Positions 38,968 through 52,189 of a stretch of DNA of 61,908 bases are shown in pieces. The stretch's first letter is position 1; each line of letters opens with the position of its first letter. A program made the translations under genes and the position numbers. The notes beneath the pieces are model-generated. The model did no database searches. It was not told the origin of the DNA and saw only the letters and a program-made list of their open reading frames with translations. Source of the DNA: Neocallimastix lanati (nom. inval.) (taxonomy: Eukaryota; Neocallimastigomycota; Neocallimastigomycetes; Neocallimastigales; Neocallimastigaceae); the NCBI GenBank assembly GCA_016946835.1, contig JACVTC010000033.1:1410501-1472408 (forward strand). Direction: 5' to 3'.

Positions 38968-39516
38968 GTAAATAATAATAATAAATAATAATAATAACAT
39001 TAATAATAAATTTAATTAGAAAATAATTTTTTTTTTTTAATTATAAAAAAAAAAATAAAAAAAGTTTAAATACAGGTATTTAAACTTTTTTTACCTGGAT
39101 CAATCTTTGATGGGAAAATATATTTTCCTTCCATAATTTCATCTTTATTTTGGAAAGGATTCTCACCAAATACTATGGTAAATAATAATACACCCAATGA
39201 CCTTTTTTTTTGGTTTTTTATATATATATTATATTTATTTTATATTATTATTATTTTTTTAAAAGATATTATATTATTAAATAAATCAAATTTTATAAAT
39301 TAATAAATATACTATATATATATTTATTTTATAATCTTTACCATATTTCAGCTTCTGGTCCACGATAGGCCTTCTTTTTAACAATTTCTGGAGAAGCAAA
39401 ATGAGTGGTTCCATTAAATCTTGTAAAGTAGTTTTCTGGACGTTTTGGTATATAGGATGCTGAACCAAAATCAATTAATTTTACATGATAGTTTTCATCA
39501 ATTACAATATTCTTAT

Positions 39517-39547
<31 letters not shown>

Positions 39548-40779
39548 TTGAATTAATATTTTTTTAAAAAAAAAAATAAAAAAAAAAAGTTTCTTATTAA
39601 TATTAATTAAATTTATTACTTATTATTATTTTTATTATTATTTTTATTATTATTATTATTTATCTTTTTAATATTTTTTTCATTATTGATTTTAAATGTA
39701 ATTTTTTTTAATTAAATCTTACTTCATCTTTAAGATCACGATGAACAATATTTAAACTATGTAAGTAATAAATTGCTAGTACAATTTGTGCAAATATCTT
39801 TTGAGTGGTTGCCTTAGTCATTTTAGTGTCTAAATTTTTATTTTATTTTTAAATTTAAATATAATTTTTTAAATATTTATATTCAAATTTAAATATATAT
39901 AATATATATATATATATATTTAATTAATTATAAGAATTATTTATTAAAAAAATTATCATTTTTTTTTTATATAAATTCAAATAAACATTAAAAGAGAGAT
40001 ACTTACGTGCATCTTTTTTATTAATAAAATGAAAAAAAATTGTATTTGATTATTTTTTTTTGTTTAGTTGTTTTTAAAGTTAATATTTTAATAAATATAA
40101 AAGTAAAAAAAATTATATATCATATTTTATATATATATTTAAATAATTAATTAGTTTTATTTTATGTTAAATGATTTAATATATATATAAATTTTAATTT
40201 AATATTTTTTTTATTTAATTTATATATATATATATTATTATTATTTTTTTTTAATTCTATATTTAACTTACCAATGCATTCAAATAAATCACAGGATGTT
40301 CTTTTACGTATAACTCTTTCTTGACCTGTCTTAAGTTCATCTGGTTTTTGTTGTTTTGCTAATCTTAAACCTGGATTCTTTATTGGATTTAATAATGGAT
40401 TGCTGGCATCCCACTCGGTTCCATGAAGTTCAGTAATTAATAATATATAATCTTCTTCATTAATATACTCCACAAAATTTATAATATTTGGATGACTTAC
40501 ACTATTTAGTATAGCAATTTCTTGTGGAACACGTCCAATATGTGGATCATCAATCCATGAATCATCTGGAATTTTTGATTTAGATATGAATTTAATAGCA
40601 ACCTATGAATATAATTTAAATTTAATAATTATTAATTATTAATTATTAATTATTAATTATAAATTATTAATTATTAATTGTTAATTATTAATTATAAATT
40701 ATTAATTATTAATTATTAATTATTAATTATAAATTATTAATTATTAATTATTAATTATTAATATTATTATTATTATTAA

Positions 40780-40836
<57 letters not shown>

Positions 40837-40913
40837 GAAAGAGAATATGTTATTAAATATGCTTTATTATAAAAAAAATTGTTTTTTTATTATTCTAATA
40901 TAAAGAATACTGG

Positions 40914-40969
<56 letters not shown>

Positions 40970-41154
40970 GAAAGAGCATATGTTATTAAATATGCTTTAT
41001 TATAAAAAAAATTGTTTTTTTATTATTCTAATATAAAGAATACTGGATTATTATTATTATTATTATTATTACTGTTATTATCATTATTATATGTATTCCT
41101 TTTTATATATATGTTTATTCTATTTTATTATGTTTTATTTTTTATGGAAATTAA

Positions 41155-41190
<36 letters not shown>

Positions 41191-44100
41191 TTACCTCTGT
41201 AGAATCTGAAATACGAATAGCAGTTAAAACAAAACCAAAGGCTCCATCACCTAATAGATCACCAATAATATAATGTTTTGTAAAGTATTTTGATAAATGA
41301 ATTTTCCCACTCATTAAAGCTTGAATTTCTTTTTGACGACGACTTCTTTCTTCTTCTTCAGAATTGGCCTTTTCTTGTTCTTGTTGAAGTTGACTTTGTT
41401 GTTTAGCTTCATTTGACTTTTTGAAATTCTTATTTAATTCTTCATAGGAATGATTAGAGGTATTATTTGAAGAATTGGAATCCAAAGAAGACATAGAAGC
41501 TTTTGGGGATATACTTAAGGATGTTGTAGCATTAATTAAAGTGGAAGAAGAAGTAGAATTACTATTATAATTATTGTCTTGATCATTATAGTGACTATTT
41601 AATAATTTTGGTTTGCTTTTATAACTGCTACTATAATTATTTAAATTATTGCCTTTAACTATGCTATAGTAATTATCTAAATTGAAATTATTCATACTAT
41701 TCTTATTCATTAGATATTTATAATTATATGGTGTTTTTTTCGCTCTATCCATAAAATCATTACTATGTGATCTATATTTAGCCAAAGTAGCTGCTGGTGG
41801 TCTTAGTGAATAATGTTGATTATAATTATTAGGGTCATTATTTCTATTTTTATTATTATAGTTTGAATTATGATTTATATTGTTATTATTATTGTTGTTG
41901 TTATTGCTTCCAGCATTACTGTTATTATTTTGATAATGATTTGAATAATTATGACTATTATTCATGCTACTGTTATTAGTAGAATAATTATTATTGACAT
42001 TCAAGGTATTATTACTATTGGCTTTTGAAATTTGTATTTTTTCATTGCTATAAGATTTATTATTTTCCATATTATAATATGGTTTTCTTTTCTTAACTTC
42101 ATCCATACGTTTTGATTTACTATAGGAAGAACTTTTATTATTATTACTACTTGATTTAACATTCTCATGGGAAACTTTATTAAAGGATTCATTATATTTA
42201 TCTTTTATGTCTTGGTAGCTGATAGCATTACCATAAATTTTATTGTGTTCATTACTTGACTTTGAATCTTTTGAATTTTTATATTGTTTTTTTGATGTAT
42301 TTCTCATAATATCAATTTTCTTTGATGATGATTTTTTCATAGAATTGGAATAATATTGGTTTATATTGTTATTATTTATATTTTTTTCCTGTAAATATAA
42401 TATATGCATAGTATTGTCAAGATAATTATTTATTAATTTATAAAAAAATTATAAATAATAATTAAAATTAAAATATGAATATATATAATTATATTTTTTA
42501 TTGTTAATATAAAAATTTTATTTATTTATTTATTTTTTTTTTTTAAAAAAAAATAAAAAAATAAAAAAAAAATAGTAAAAAAAAATTTTGTATATGAAAA
42601 ATCTTACAGGTGCATATATCGCTGCAGCAGCAGCTCCAGAAGAAGTATTATGATTGGAATTATAGGACCTTAAATTCATTGTCAATGATCTTAAATTACA
42701 GTCATTCTTTGATTTTGATTTAACCTTTTTATTTCATAATAAAATATAATTTTAATAAGAAAGGAGAAGAAGAAAAGATTAAAAATAAAAAAAAAAAAAT
42801 TAATCATATATTTTTTATATTACTAGATATTTATCATAATATATATATATATATTCATATACATATTATAAATTAAAGGTAATAGTTTACCTTTGATTTA
42901 ATTTTATTTTGACTTTGATTTTGATTCTTTTTCTTATTTATATTTTGATTGAGGCGAGATAATACATTCAAGGAACTCTTTATTTTTTTTTCATTAACTT
43001 TATGGGTAACTATATTTTCCTTTTTCACTTCAATATTATTATTATTATTTTTCACTTGACCATTATTATTAGAATATTCTGTATCTGAAGAGGAGGATGA
43101 AGAATCTAATTGATTATTATTCTTTTCATCATTACTACTGTTTAAGTTCACCTTATCAGCAATTTCATTGGTTATAGAATTAAATAAAGCGATTCCAGAT
43201 TCAGAAACTGAATTGGTAGATTGCATATTAGATAGGGAAGAAGTTTCAGATATATTTTCTTCTTTATTTTCCTTTTTATTGGGATTATAAGATACCGACA
43301 TAGATGAAAGGGATGAAAGTTCTGATAAGGTGGAAGAAGAGGTTTGATGTAAATTAACGGAAGAAGAATCTTGCATAATTGAAGATCCAGAATATTCTTG
43401 ATAAATATCATCAATATCAGATATGTTTTCATCTTTATATATATATATGTATATGTTGAGTGTAAACGTGAATGAATGATAGTACATATATAGAGTAAAA
43501 TATTATTAATTTAATAGATATAATATTGATATTTCATATAACAAATTTAATTATAAAACAAAGTAATTATTAATAAAAAATATGAAAAATCAATATATAT
43601 ATATATATATAATAAATATATGGATAGAAAAATAGATTAATTGTTTAATAAATAAATAAATAAATAAATAAATATTAAAAATAAAAAATAGATAATAATA
43701 AATAATGTATAGATAATATATATAATAAAAAAAGTTTTAAATATAATAAAATATTAAAATTTTGATAAATTACTCATATTATAATCCTCCTCTTGAATTA
43801 ATGTATAATCTGATTTTAATCTAAAGTCTGTATTTTCCAGTGAATTTGAAGGCGATAGAGCAAACATATTTTTACTATTATCATCGATACCTTTGATTGT
43901 CAAGAAACCACTTCCGTTCGTACTACTGATAAAACGTTGATTTTTGGAAGCATTGGAGAAATAATTTGAGCTTATCTTCTTTTCAATCTTTTTAGGAGCA
44001 ATAACTTTTTCATTGGTGAGACAATCCTTTGGAGATGCAATTTTTTCATTGATACGATTATTATTATGATGATTATTTGATTTTGATTCTCTTCTTAATC

Positions 44101-45318
44101 CAGGTATTAAATTAGTTAACCAATTTGATCTGCTATTTTTTGTACCTTTTTTATTTTTATTATTATTTCAATTTGTTATTAGTTAATATTTCCATGTTAT
44201 GAAAAATCACATAAAAATTATTTTGATTTGAAAATTTTTGAATTTGTTTTTGTATTTTTTAATATAGATATAATAGGAAATAATATATATATTCAAATAT
44301 ATATATATATATATATTTAAATATTAAAAAATTATATTAATATTTAATTTTTACAGAAATTTTAAAAAAAATAATTATAAAAAATTTAAAAAAAAAAAAG
44401 CATATTATATTATTCCTTATTAAAAAATTTATCAATATTTTTTTTATACATTTATGTTATATTAAAAAAAAAAAAATTAAAAGAAAAATAAAAGTGACCA
44501 TATTTAGTCAATAATTCAATATTATTTCGTGTTAAAATTATAAAATAATTTATTCGTAAACTTTTCTATCTTTCTTTTTTGTGGTAATCAAATTTTTAAA
44601 TATTTTTTTATATTATATTTTTTTATATATTATTTATTTATTATTTAAATCCTGATTCTTATTAACAATAATTATAATTCTTTTACTTTGTTTTTTATGT
44701 TTTTTATGTTTTTTTTTTTTCATTTTCACTTTTATTTTTTCTTTAAATGATTATATGATTCTTGAAACTGTTAACTTTTATAATTTAAAAAGGAGAAATA
44801 ACAATAATATTTATAAATATATATATATTTTAAAAAATATAAAGAACTTTACTCATATTATTTTATTCGTGTATGTTGATTTTATTATTATTATTATTAT
44901 TATTTATTTTCTTGTTCGTCAAACTTTATTTATTTACAGATTTAATTATATTACTTAATATGCTATATGTTATTTGTATTAATAAATTATATTTTAAATG
45001 GTATAAAATGATTTATAAATATGAATATAAAAAAAGGCTTTTTAATTAAAATATGTGATAAATATATAACAATTTATTTTAAAAAGTAGCCTTATTAAAT
45101 TAAATTAATAAAATAATTTTAATATTGAAAAGGTTCAAATTTTTCTTATTCAAGTTTTTTAAAGTTTTTAATGAAATAAAGGAGGTAAATTTCATAAAAT
45201 ATTAAAAAAAATGTTTTTTCTTTTTCTTCAATGTAACTTTTTTTTTTTTTTTTTTTTTTTTTAACAGAAATATATATATATTTTTTTTAATTTTTTAATT
45301 TTTTAATTTTTTAATATG

Positions 45319-45352
<34 letters not shown>

Positions 45353-46165
45353 TAATTATTATTTATTTATTTATTTATTTTTAATTATATGTTATATTAT
45401 ATTGTAATATATAATTCTGATATATATTATTTAATATATAAATTTATTTTTAATTAAAAATATTTTATTTATAATTAATTTTAATTTTTAATTTTAATTT
45501 TAATTTTAATTATTTTATATTCTTATATTTTTTTTTTAATATTTCATACTATATATTTAATATCTTATATTTAATATTTTATATTTTATATTTTAAAAAT
45601 ATAAAAATTTATATATCTAAATTACTTATTTATATAAATTATATAATTATATATTTTTTACTTTACTTTTTTTATATTTCTTTTTCTTTTTCAATTTAAA
45701 CTATTAAAGAATATGGATAATAAACTTTTTAGATATTTATACTATATTATTATTTATTATTATTTATATAAATTATAATAACGATAAATTAAAAAAGTTT
45801 TAATATTTAATTATGAAATAATGATATTTATTATTGTATCTATTCAACTTTTAATAACATTTTTCTTATACAAATAAACATGGTATATAAATATATTCCC
45901 CTTATCATTCCATTTTTAAAATTCAATATATCTTTTATCGAATTATTATTATTTTAATAATTAATTAATATTTTTTTATTATTATTATTTTTTATTTTTT
46001 AATTATTTAAGGAATAAAAATCTTTAGAAGAAATATTTTAAAAATTTTTTTTTAACTTGTCATATATTTATTGTATTTTTTTATTCATCTTTCTTTATGA
46101 AATAATTATTTTTTTTGTATATAATATATTAATGAATAAAATTAATTAATAATTCTTAATTTTTG

Positions 46166-46210
<45 letters not shown>

Positions 46211-47187
46211 ATTATTATTATTATTTTTCAATTATTTTTTCTATATAATGTATAATGCATTATTTTCTATATAATGTATATATACATTTATTTTATTATT
46301 TTTTTAATTTAATTGTATATAGAATATATATTTTTTTAATTAATTTATGTATAATTAATATTTTTTTTTTAATTTATTTATATTATATTATATTATTTAT
46401 TTATTTATTATATAATAATTTTAATTTCATTACTATTTATTTTTATTATTTTATTTTTATTATTTTATTTATATATATAAATATATTTTTGTATGGTATA
46501 TCCATATTATATATTTCAATATTTATTATAAAAAAAAAAGTATTTATTTCTTATTTATATTATTAATTATTAATTATTATTTTTCTTTTCAGTTTTTCTT
46601 AAGCTTTTATTACTGGATATATTTCAATCAATTTATTTAGTATATTTATTTTATTTTATTTTATTTTATTTATTTATTCATTTATTATTTATTTTTAGAT
46701 TTTTTTTTTTTTTTTTTTTTTAAATTATTCTTAGAAGAAAAGAAAAAAAATTTTTTTTTGTTATCATTATTTATTTTTTTATTATTGACTCATTACTTTT
46801 TTATTTTTTTTTTAATAGATATTAATAAAAATTCAACTCTATTGAAGATATAATATATATATTTATTTATTATTTTATTATTTTTCAATTTTAATTTGAT
46901 TTTTCATTATATTTATCATATTATATATATTGATTATTCATAAAGAAATAAAGTTTTTATTAAAATAAAAGATTCAATATGATTTTCTTATTAGAATATT
47001 TTATTTCTCCTTTTATTTTTTTTTTTATTTCATTTTATTTTTTATTTCATTTTATTTTTTATTTTATTTTATTTTTTATTTTATTTTATTTTTTATTTTA
47101 TTTATTTAATATATATATCAGTGGTTTATGCGAATCTATATTTTTCTTTTATTTTTCATTTTTTGTAATACATTTAAATCATTAAAA

Positions 47188-47228
<41 letters not shown>

Positions 47229-48497
47229 CTATATTATTTATTACTTCGATAATATAACTATATTATTATTAAGTTAATAAAAATTTTTTTCCTTTTTATA
47301 ATTTATAGTAGAAAGCTATAAGATGATTGATAAATATAATGAATAATTATATATATAAGAAAAAAGTTATAATCTAATAAATTAAATTTTTATATAAACC
47401 TTTCTTTTTCCCATTAAAATTCAATGATTGTGAGTTTTTGTTCTTATTTGAATTATTGTTATTGCTGCTATTATTATTATTATTTTTATTTTTTGATGAA
47501 TTCTTTGAATTTGATATTGAGAAAGATTTTTTTATAAAATCTATAAGTATTAATTGTTATGATATGATATATATATATATATATATAAAAGAGTAAATTC
47601 TATTAATAATTTAATCTATTTTATTTTTTAAAAGAAAAAAAAAAAAAAACTAATAAATAACGATATTATTTAATTTATAAGTAATATTTTATTTAGTATA
47701 TTATTTATTATTGAATATTAAATATATAGTTTATTCTATAGTTGTAATATACAAGTTGTATTATTTATTTTTGTTATATTTTTGGTAATATACTAGTTGT
47801 ATTATTTATTTTTATGATATTTTTGGTAATATACTACTTGTATTATTTATTTTTATTGTATTTTTGGTAATATATTAGTTGTATTATTTATTTTTATTGT
47901 ATTTTTGGTAATATACTAGTTGTATTATTTATTTTTATTGTATTTTTGGTAATATACTAGTTGTATTATTTATTTATATTATATTTTTGGTAATATACTC
48001 GTTGTATTATTTATTTTTATGATATTTTTGTTTTTTATTTGTTTTAAAAAAAAAAAAAAAATAAAATAAAGTGCAAATATATATGTAAATTGAGATATGA
48101 TTATATATCATATCAAGTATATATATATATATATATATTTATTTTTTTTTTTTTTTCTTGTGAATATTTATAATCCTTAGTATTGATTCATTATTCCAAA
48201 TTATTATTATTTTTTTTATTTTCTTAATATTTCTAATTTTTAATTTTTATTAAAAAAAATTCCCCGGTAAAAAAATATGTAATTTTTCCCCTTGAGTAAC
48301 AATAAATATGTATTTATTTTCATTAAAATAAATAGAAAAGAAAAAAAAAAAATTTTTTTTTTCCTTTTTTCATTACTTTGCTTCTCATTATTTTTTTTTA
48401 TATCTTCGTTTTTTAATCGTACTAAATCATTTTTATCTGGTACTATTGAAGCATTTGTTTTTTCATTATATTCATTCGGAGTTGCAACACTAGCCAT
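38509..48497 (-). CDS. PAS-kinase-like Ser/Thr protein kinase, 13 exons
   Basis: Exons from the start: 48377-48497, 47400-47540, 43774-44145, 42891-43432, 42608-42724, 41195-42388, 40272-40602, 40007-40012, 39723-39829, 39342-39511, 39095-39201, 38753-38817, 38509-38580. The total is 3345 nt and 1114 aa, with every phase consistent and all introns GT-AG. The first ~800 residues are Asn/Ser-rich and disordered, with a Gln/Glu coiled coil before the kinase domain. The kinase shows Gly-loop LLGDGAFGFV (811-818), VAIK Lys833, HRDLKDEN (Asp973), DFG Asp991, HFASPE and YRGPEAEIWSLGVLLFT. CDLFECIDAH plus GSASYIP resemble fungal PAS-kinase (Psk1/2, PASK) relatives, which tune sugar and storage metabolism. 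An insert (about 45 residues) lies between hinge and CDLFECI. No PAS domain was recognised. Exons 1-2 are joined by phase and composition and are less certain. Confidence 0.82.
40007..40012 (-). other. 6-nt microexon of the kinase gene
   Basis: On the minus strand 'aaaaaaag|ATGCAC|gtaagt' supplies the bases that complete CDLFECI-D-A-H. The upstream exon ends in phase 1 with G, and the next exon starts with AC. Without these 6 nt the frame would still hold, but the conserved Ile-Asp-x-His stretch of PAS-kinase-like kinases would be lost. The donor is a perfect GTAAGT. Confidence 0.7.
40620..41190. repeat. Repeat-filled kinase intron with duplicated 82-bp block
   Basis: The intron between exons 41195-42388 and 40272-40602 holds AATTATT arrays (40625-40765) and long TTA tracts. 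A block of about 82 bp ('gaaagagaatatgttattaa...aagaatactggattatta') occurs at 40837-40920 and 40970-41052 with one or two changes. Confidence 0.85.
44146..47399 (-). other. Long (3254 nt) predicted kinase intron
   Basis: Lies between exon 2 (donor after AAAG at 47400) and exon 3 (acceptor before 44145). It is made of A/T runs, TTA tracts and low-complexity TTTTA repeats. I found no further coding exon or gene on either strand inside it. Confidence 0.55.
47740..48030. repeat. 41-bp minisatellite in kinase intron 1
   Basis: 'ttggtaatatactagttgta' recurs at 47782, 47823, 47864, 47905, 47946 and 47987, exactly every 41 bp, with partial units at both ends. Copies differ by single bases. Confidence 0.92.
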
Positions 48498-48741
48498 AAA
48501 AAAAATTACTTTACTTTTATTCTATTATATTTTACTTGTTATTTTTACTTAATTTTTTAATTATATATATTTAATATAATGGTAATATTATAATGGGATT
48601 TATTTTATTATTAATTTTTTCTTTTATTTTTATTATATACATATATATTTTTTTTAAAAAAATATAATATCTATTGATAATATTATTAAAAAGATTTTTG
48701 TATCTGTTTCATATTTAAAGGTTATTTATTTATAGTATATG

Positions 48742-48772
<31 letters not shown>

Positions 48773-50557
48773 TAAAAAAAAAAATAAAAAATAATAATAA
48801 TAATAAATAAAAAATATTGAAAAAAAAAATTATATATTAAAGATTTATATGTAAAATAAGCATAAAAAAAAAATTTTTTTAAATATAAATATATATATAT
48901 GTATATAAAAAAGAATTAATTACCATAAAAATTATGCTTTTTAACTCTTTTAATTTTCTTTTTTTATTTAAATAAATGTACATATACAGTAAAAGAAAAA
49001 AAATCTTAGAAAATAAATAAAAATTTTATAAAAAAAATACTAATGAAAACAGTATGAAATTAATCAATGTATAAAAATTTTATTAAAAAAAAATTACTAA
49101 TGAAAAAATATAAAATTAATCAAATGTATAAAAATTTTTATAAATGATTAATACTTTTAGCATAATGTGATTTCGTATAACACAAAGATAAAAATATTTT
49201 AATTTTTTTTTTTTTTTTTAAAGAATAAACTTAATGATTATAAAACTTTGATGTTAAAAATCTTAGAATATAATTATAATAGAGGAAATATTATTTATTA
49301 ATACAATTAACTTAAAATGATAGAAAAAAAAAAGCTTTTAAAATCTGTTATAACTAAAAATAAATATAAAACTTTGATGAATAAAAAAAATTATAGTTTT
49401 TTTAATTGATTAATTGATAAGAAAAAATAAATTTTAATTATTATATTTATTTTTTATTATTTTTGAAAGTATAAAATTTTATTTTAATCATTATTTATGC
49501 TTTTTTTAAAAAAAATAAATCAACATATTAATAGTTAATAAACTTCTTTTTATTAGTCTTATTATTACCATTATTTAGTTTTTTGTATTAAATTTTTCTT
49601 TTATTATTAACAATAAAATTTATTTTTCATTAATAAATTATTTAATCTCAGTTTAATATCACTTCTTAAAAAATATATGTAAAATTTATTTATACATTAT
49701 TTATACATTATATAATGGATAAAAAATTTTTTAAATAAATATACATATATATTGGTCTTTTAACTCGTAACACATAAAAATTATTAAATTTTTTTTTTTA
49801 TTTACTGATGTATAAATAAATTTTACATATATTTTATCCATTATATATTCTTGAATTTTGAACATTAATTATTAAACTTTATGTTCAAAAATAATTATTT
49901 ATAATTAATTAAACTAAATTTTTTTTTTTTTTAATTTTCAATAAAAAAAAATAATAATAAGTAAATAAATAAAAAATATTCGTTTTAATATGTCATAATC
50001 TCTAATAAATATTAAAAAATAATATTTATGAGTAATATATACACATATATATTTATCTTTTATTTTAAAATATATGGAATTTACTTATAAAAATGTTATT
50101 CAAATATATATATTTATTTCTCATTTCAAATTAATAGTAGTAATAAAAGGATAAAACATAAATAAACCTTAATTCCAATGAAAACAAAATAAAAAAAAAA
50201 AAAATTAAGAATTATTTTCATGATCAACTGATCATGAAAATGATTTTTAATTTTTTTTATTAATCATCAATTTATTTTTATTTAACTTTTGTACGTATTA
50301 ATTTTATTAATATACCATAAAAATTTATCATGCTAATAAAATATACTTTAATTATTCTAAATGAAATACTAAATTTTTAAATTTTTAAATCAACCATTTT
50401 GATTTTTATTATTTTAATAATTCATAGCTTTATCAGTTCTAATCTTTTAATAAAATTTTATTATTAATATTACATGTAAATCATGAAAGTATTAGTTACA
50501 ACATCGTATTTATAAACTAATAAAAAAATTATATTTTTTATTATTAAAAAAAAAAAA

Positions 50558-50611
<54 letters not shown>

Positions 50612-50779
50612 AATAGTTTCAATAGAAAAATATATTTAAAAAATTTTTATTTTATTTTATTTTGACGTAATTTTTTTTTTGAATTTTTGAAAATATAGAT
50701 GATACACATCTTTCTTTTGTTAATGGTTAATTCAATGTAATTTAAAAGATTACTTTTTAAATAAAATTAAATATCGAAT
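48498..50779. other. AT-rich spacer upstream of the kinase
   Basis: Includes A-runs (48751-48785), a ~61 bp imperfect tandem duplication (49018-49140, 'actaatgaaaa...aatgtataaaaattt'), a TAA/TTA inverted pair (50555-50608) and the palindrome at 50214. No gene was seen. The kinase promoter should lie next to 48497. Confidence 0.5.
50214..50241. repeat. Perfect 13-bp-arm palindrome
   Basis: 'attttcatgatca' - 'ac' - 'tgatcatgaaaat' is a perfect inverted repeat with a 2-nt centre containing two TGATCA sites. It lies in spacer 570 bp before the gypsy LTR-like block. Confidence 0.85.
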
Positions 50780-50789
50780 GGTTTCTGTG

Positions 50790-50830
50790 GTGCATTTCGG
50801 AATGTTGCATTTCGGAACACGACTTTTATA
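50790..50830 (+). repeat. Gypsy LTR-like block (left)
   Basis: 'gtgcatttcggaatgttgcatttcggaa' is two tandem units that match 'gtgcatttcacaatggtacatttcataatg' at 56152-56181 in the same orientation. Confidence 0.45.
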
Positions 50831-51082
50831 TGAAAAGTAGTGTACTTTAATGAACCGTTAATGTAAAGGTGGCTTAAATTATTATTGATAAATAAATAAT
50901 ACTATTTAAAATTTCAATAAATAATAAAATAAAGAAATAATATTTAATAATATATAATTTCAAATATATTTTAACATTTTTTGTTAAAATAATAATAATA
51001 TTTAATAATATTTAATTTATTTATTATAAATAATATGTTTATGAAAAAAAAAAAAATAACCCATTTATATTTATTTCTATTT

Positions 51083-51469
51083 CTATTTATATATATATAA
51101 TTTTTCATGATTTTTGGATCTTTTATATACTTTTACTTTTTCCCTCGAAATTCTTAAATTTGAAATAATATTGAAATTTTTAAATTTTTTGTCTAAATTA
51201 ATTTTTGAATTTTTTACATTAGAAATTTTTAGATTTTCATTTTTATTAAAATTTTCTGATTTCTTAATATCTTTATTTTCTGGTTTCTTATTGTCCTTAT
51301 TTTCTAATTCCTTATTCTTTTCCTCCTGAGATGATACTTCCCTTTTACTAGATATTTCTATTATACTCTTATTTTCATTAATATTTTGATTATTTGACTT
51401 AATTCTTGAGAGAGCATATGCAAGAGAATTTTTCTTACCTTGATGATCAGTTATCTTTATTCTTAGCAT
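51083..51469 (-). pseudogene. Gypsy RNase H end plus Lys-rich linker
   Basis: Begins IKITDHQGKKNSLAYALSRI, equivalent to the YRKGKKNVVADALSR motif that ends the gypsy RNase H. A Lys/Glu/Asn-rich linker of about 100 residues follows. The frame is broken upstream. Confidence 0.7.
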
Positions 51470-52164
51470 ACTAATGATAATGCACCATCTAATATGCCCT
51501 CATATTATTAGGTTCTTTATTATTAAATAAATCAACTAAAGTTTCATAGTATGTAAATAGTAGTGTTTCGAATTTATTTCCGGAAATATAAGATTTAAAT
51601 TTTTTTGCACAGAAATATACCGTAGTACCTTCTAAATCTGTGATACAATAATTTCTTTCCGCTTTTTCATAAAGTTCTATTAATAAAATGTACAAGATGT
51701 TCTAGTCCATCTTCTTCATTTATTTGTAATAATACTCTACCTAAACCATCTTATGAAGCATCAGTTCTAATTATAAATTGTTTATTATAATTGGGAAAAT
51801 CTAAAATAGGAGCATAAATAATAGAATTTTTTAATTTATCAAAGCTAGATTGTTGTTCTTTTGTTCATATAAATGAAACATTCATTCTTAAAAGTTTATT
51901 TAAGAGAGCGGTACCCAGGAAAGATTGTAATTCATTAATATTGCAAGGTCTAATCCAGTTTTTAACTGTATTAACCTTGGAATCCATTGCTTGTAAACCT
52001 TTATTAGTAACTATATGACCTAAAACTTCAACTTCTTCTTGGAAAAAGGAACATTTTTCAATATTGATTTTTATTTCATATTTTCTGAAAATTTCAAATA
52101 TCATGTTTAAATGTTTCAATAATTTATTTTTATTATTGACACCGATATTTTTATAATCATACAT
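51470..52164 (-). pseudogene. Gypsy RT thumb and RNase H fragments
   Basis: 52164-51865 gives FEIFRKYEIKINIEKCSFFQ, VEVLGHIVTNKG and ELQSFLGTALLNKLLR (RT thumb: LNLEKC.F....V.FLGH..S..G). Stop-split pieces PILDFPNYNKQFIIRTDAS, DGLGRVLLQ and AERNYCITDLEG (51820-51500) match the RNase H. There are at least four frame breaks. Confidence 0.8.
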
Positions 52165-52189
52165 ATTACTTTCTTTATTAAATTTATAT

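Noticed and set aside
48292-48552. Phe/Lys-rich plus-strand ORF
   Set aside because: Antisense shadow of kinase exon 1 with low-complexity extension.
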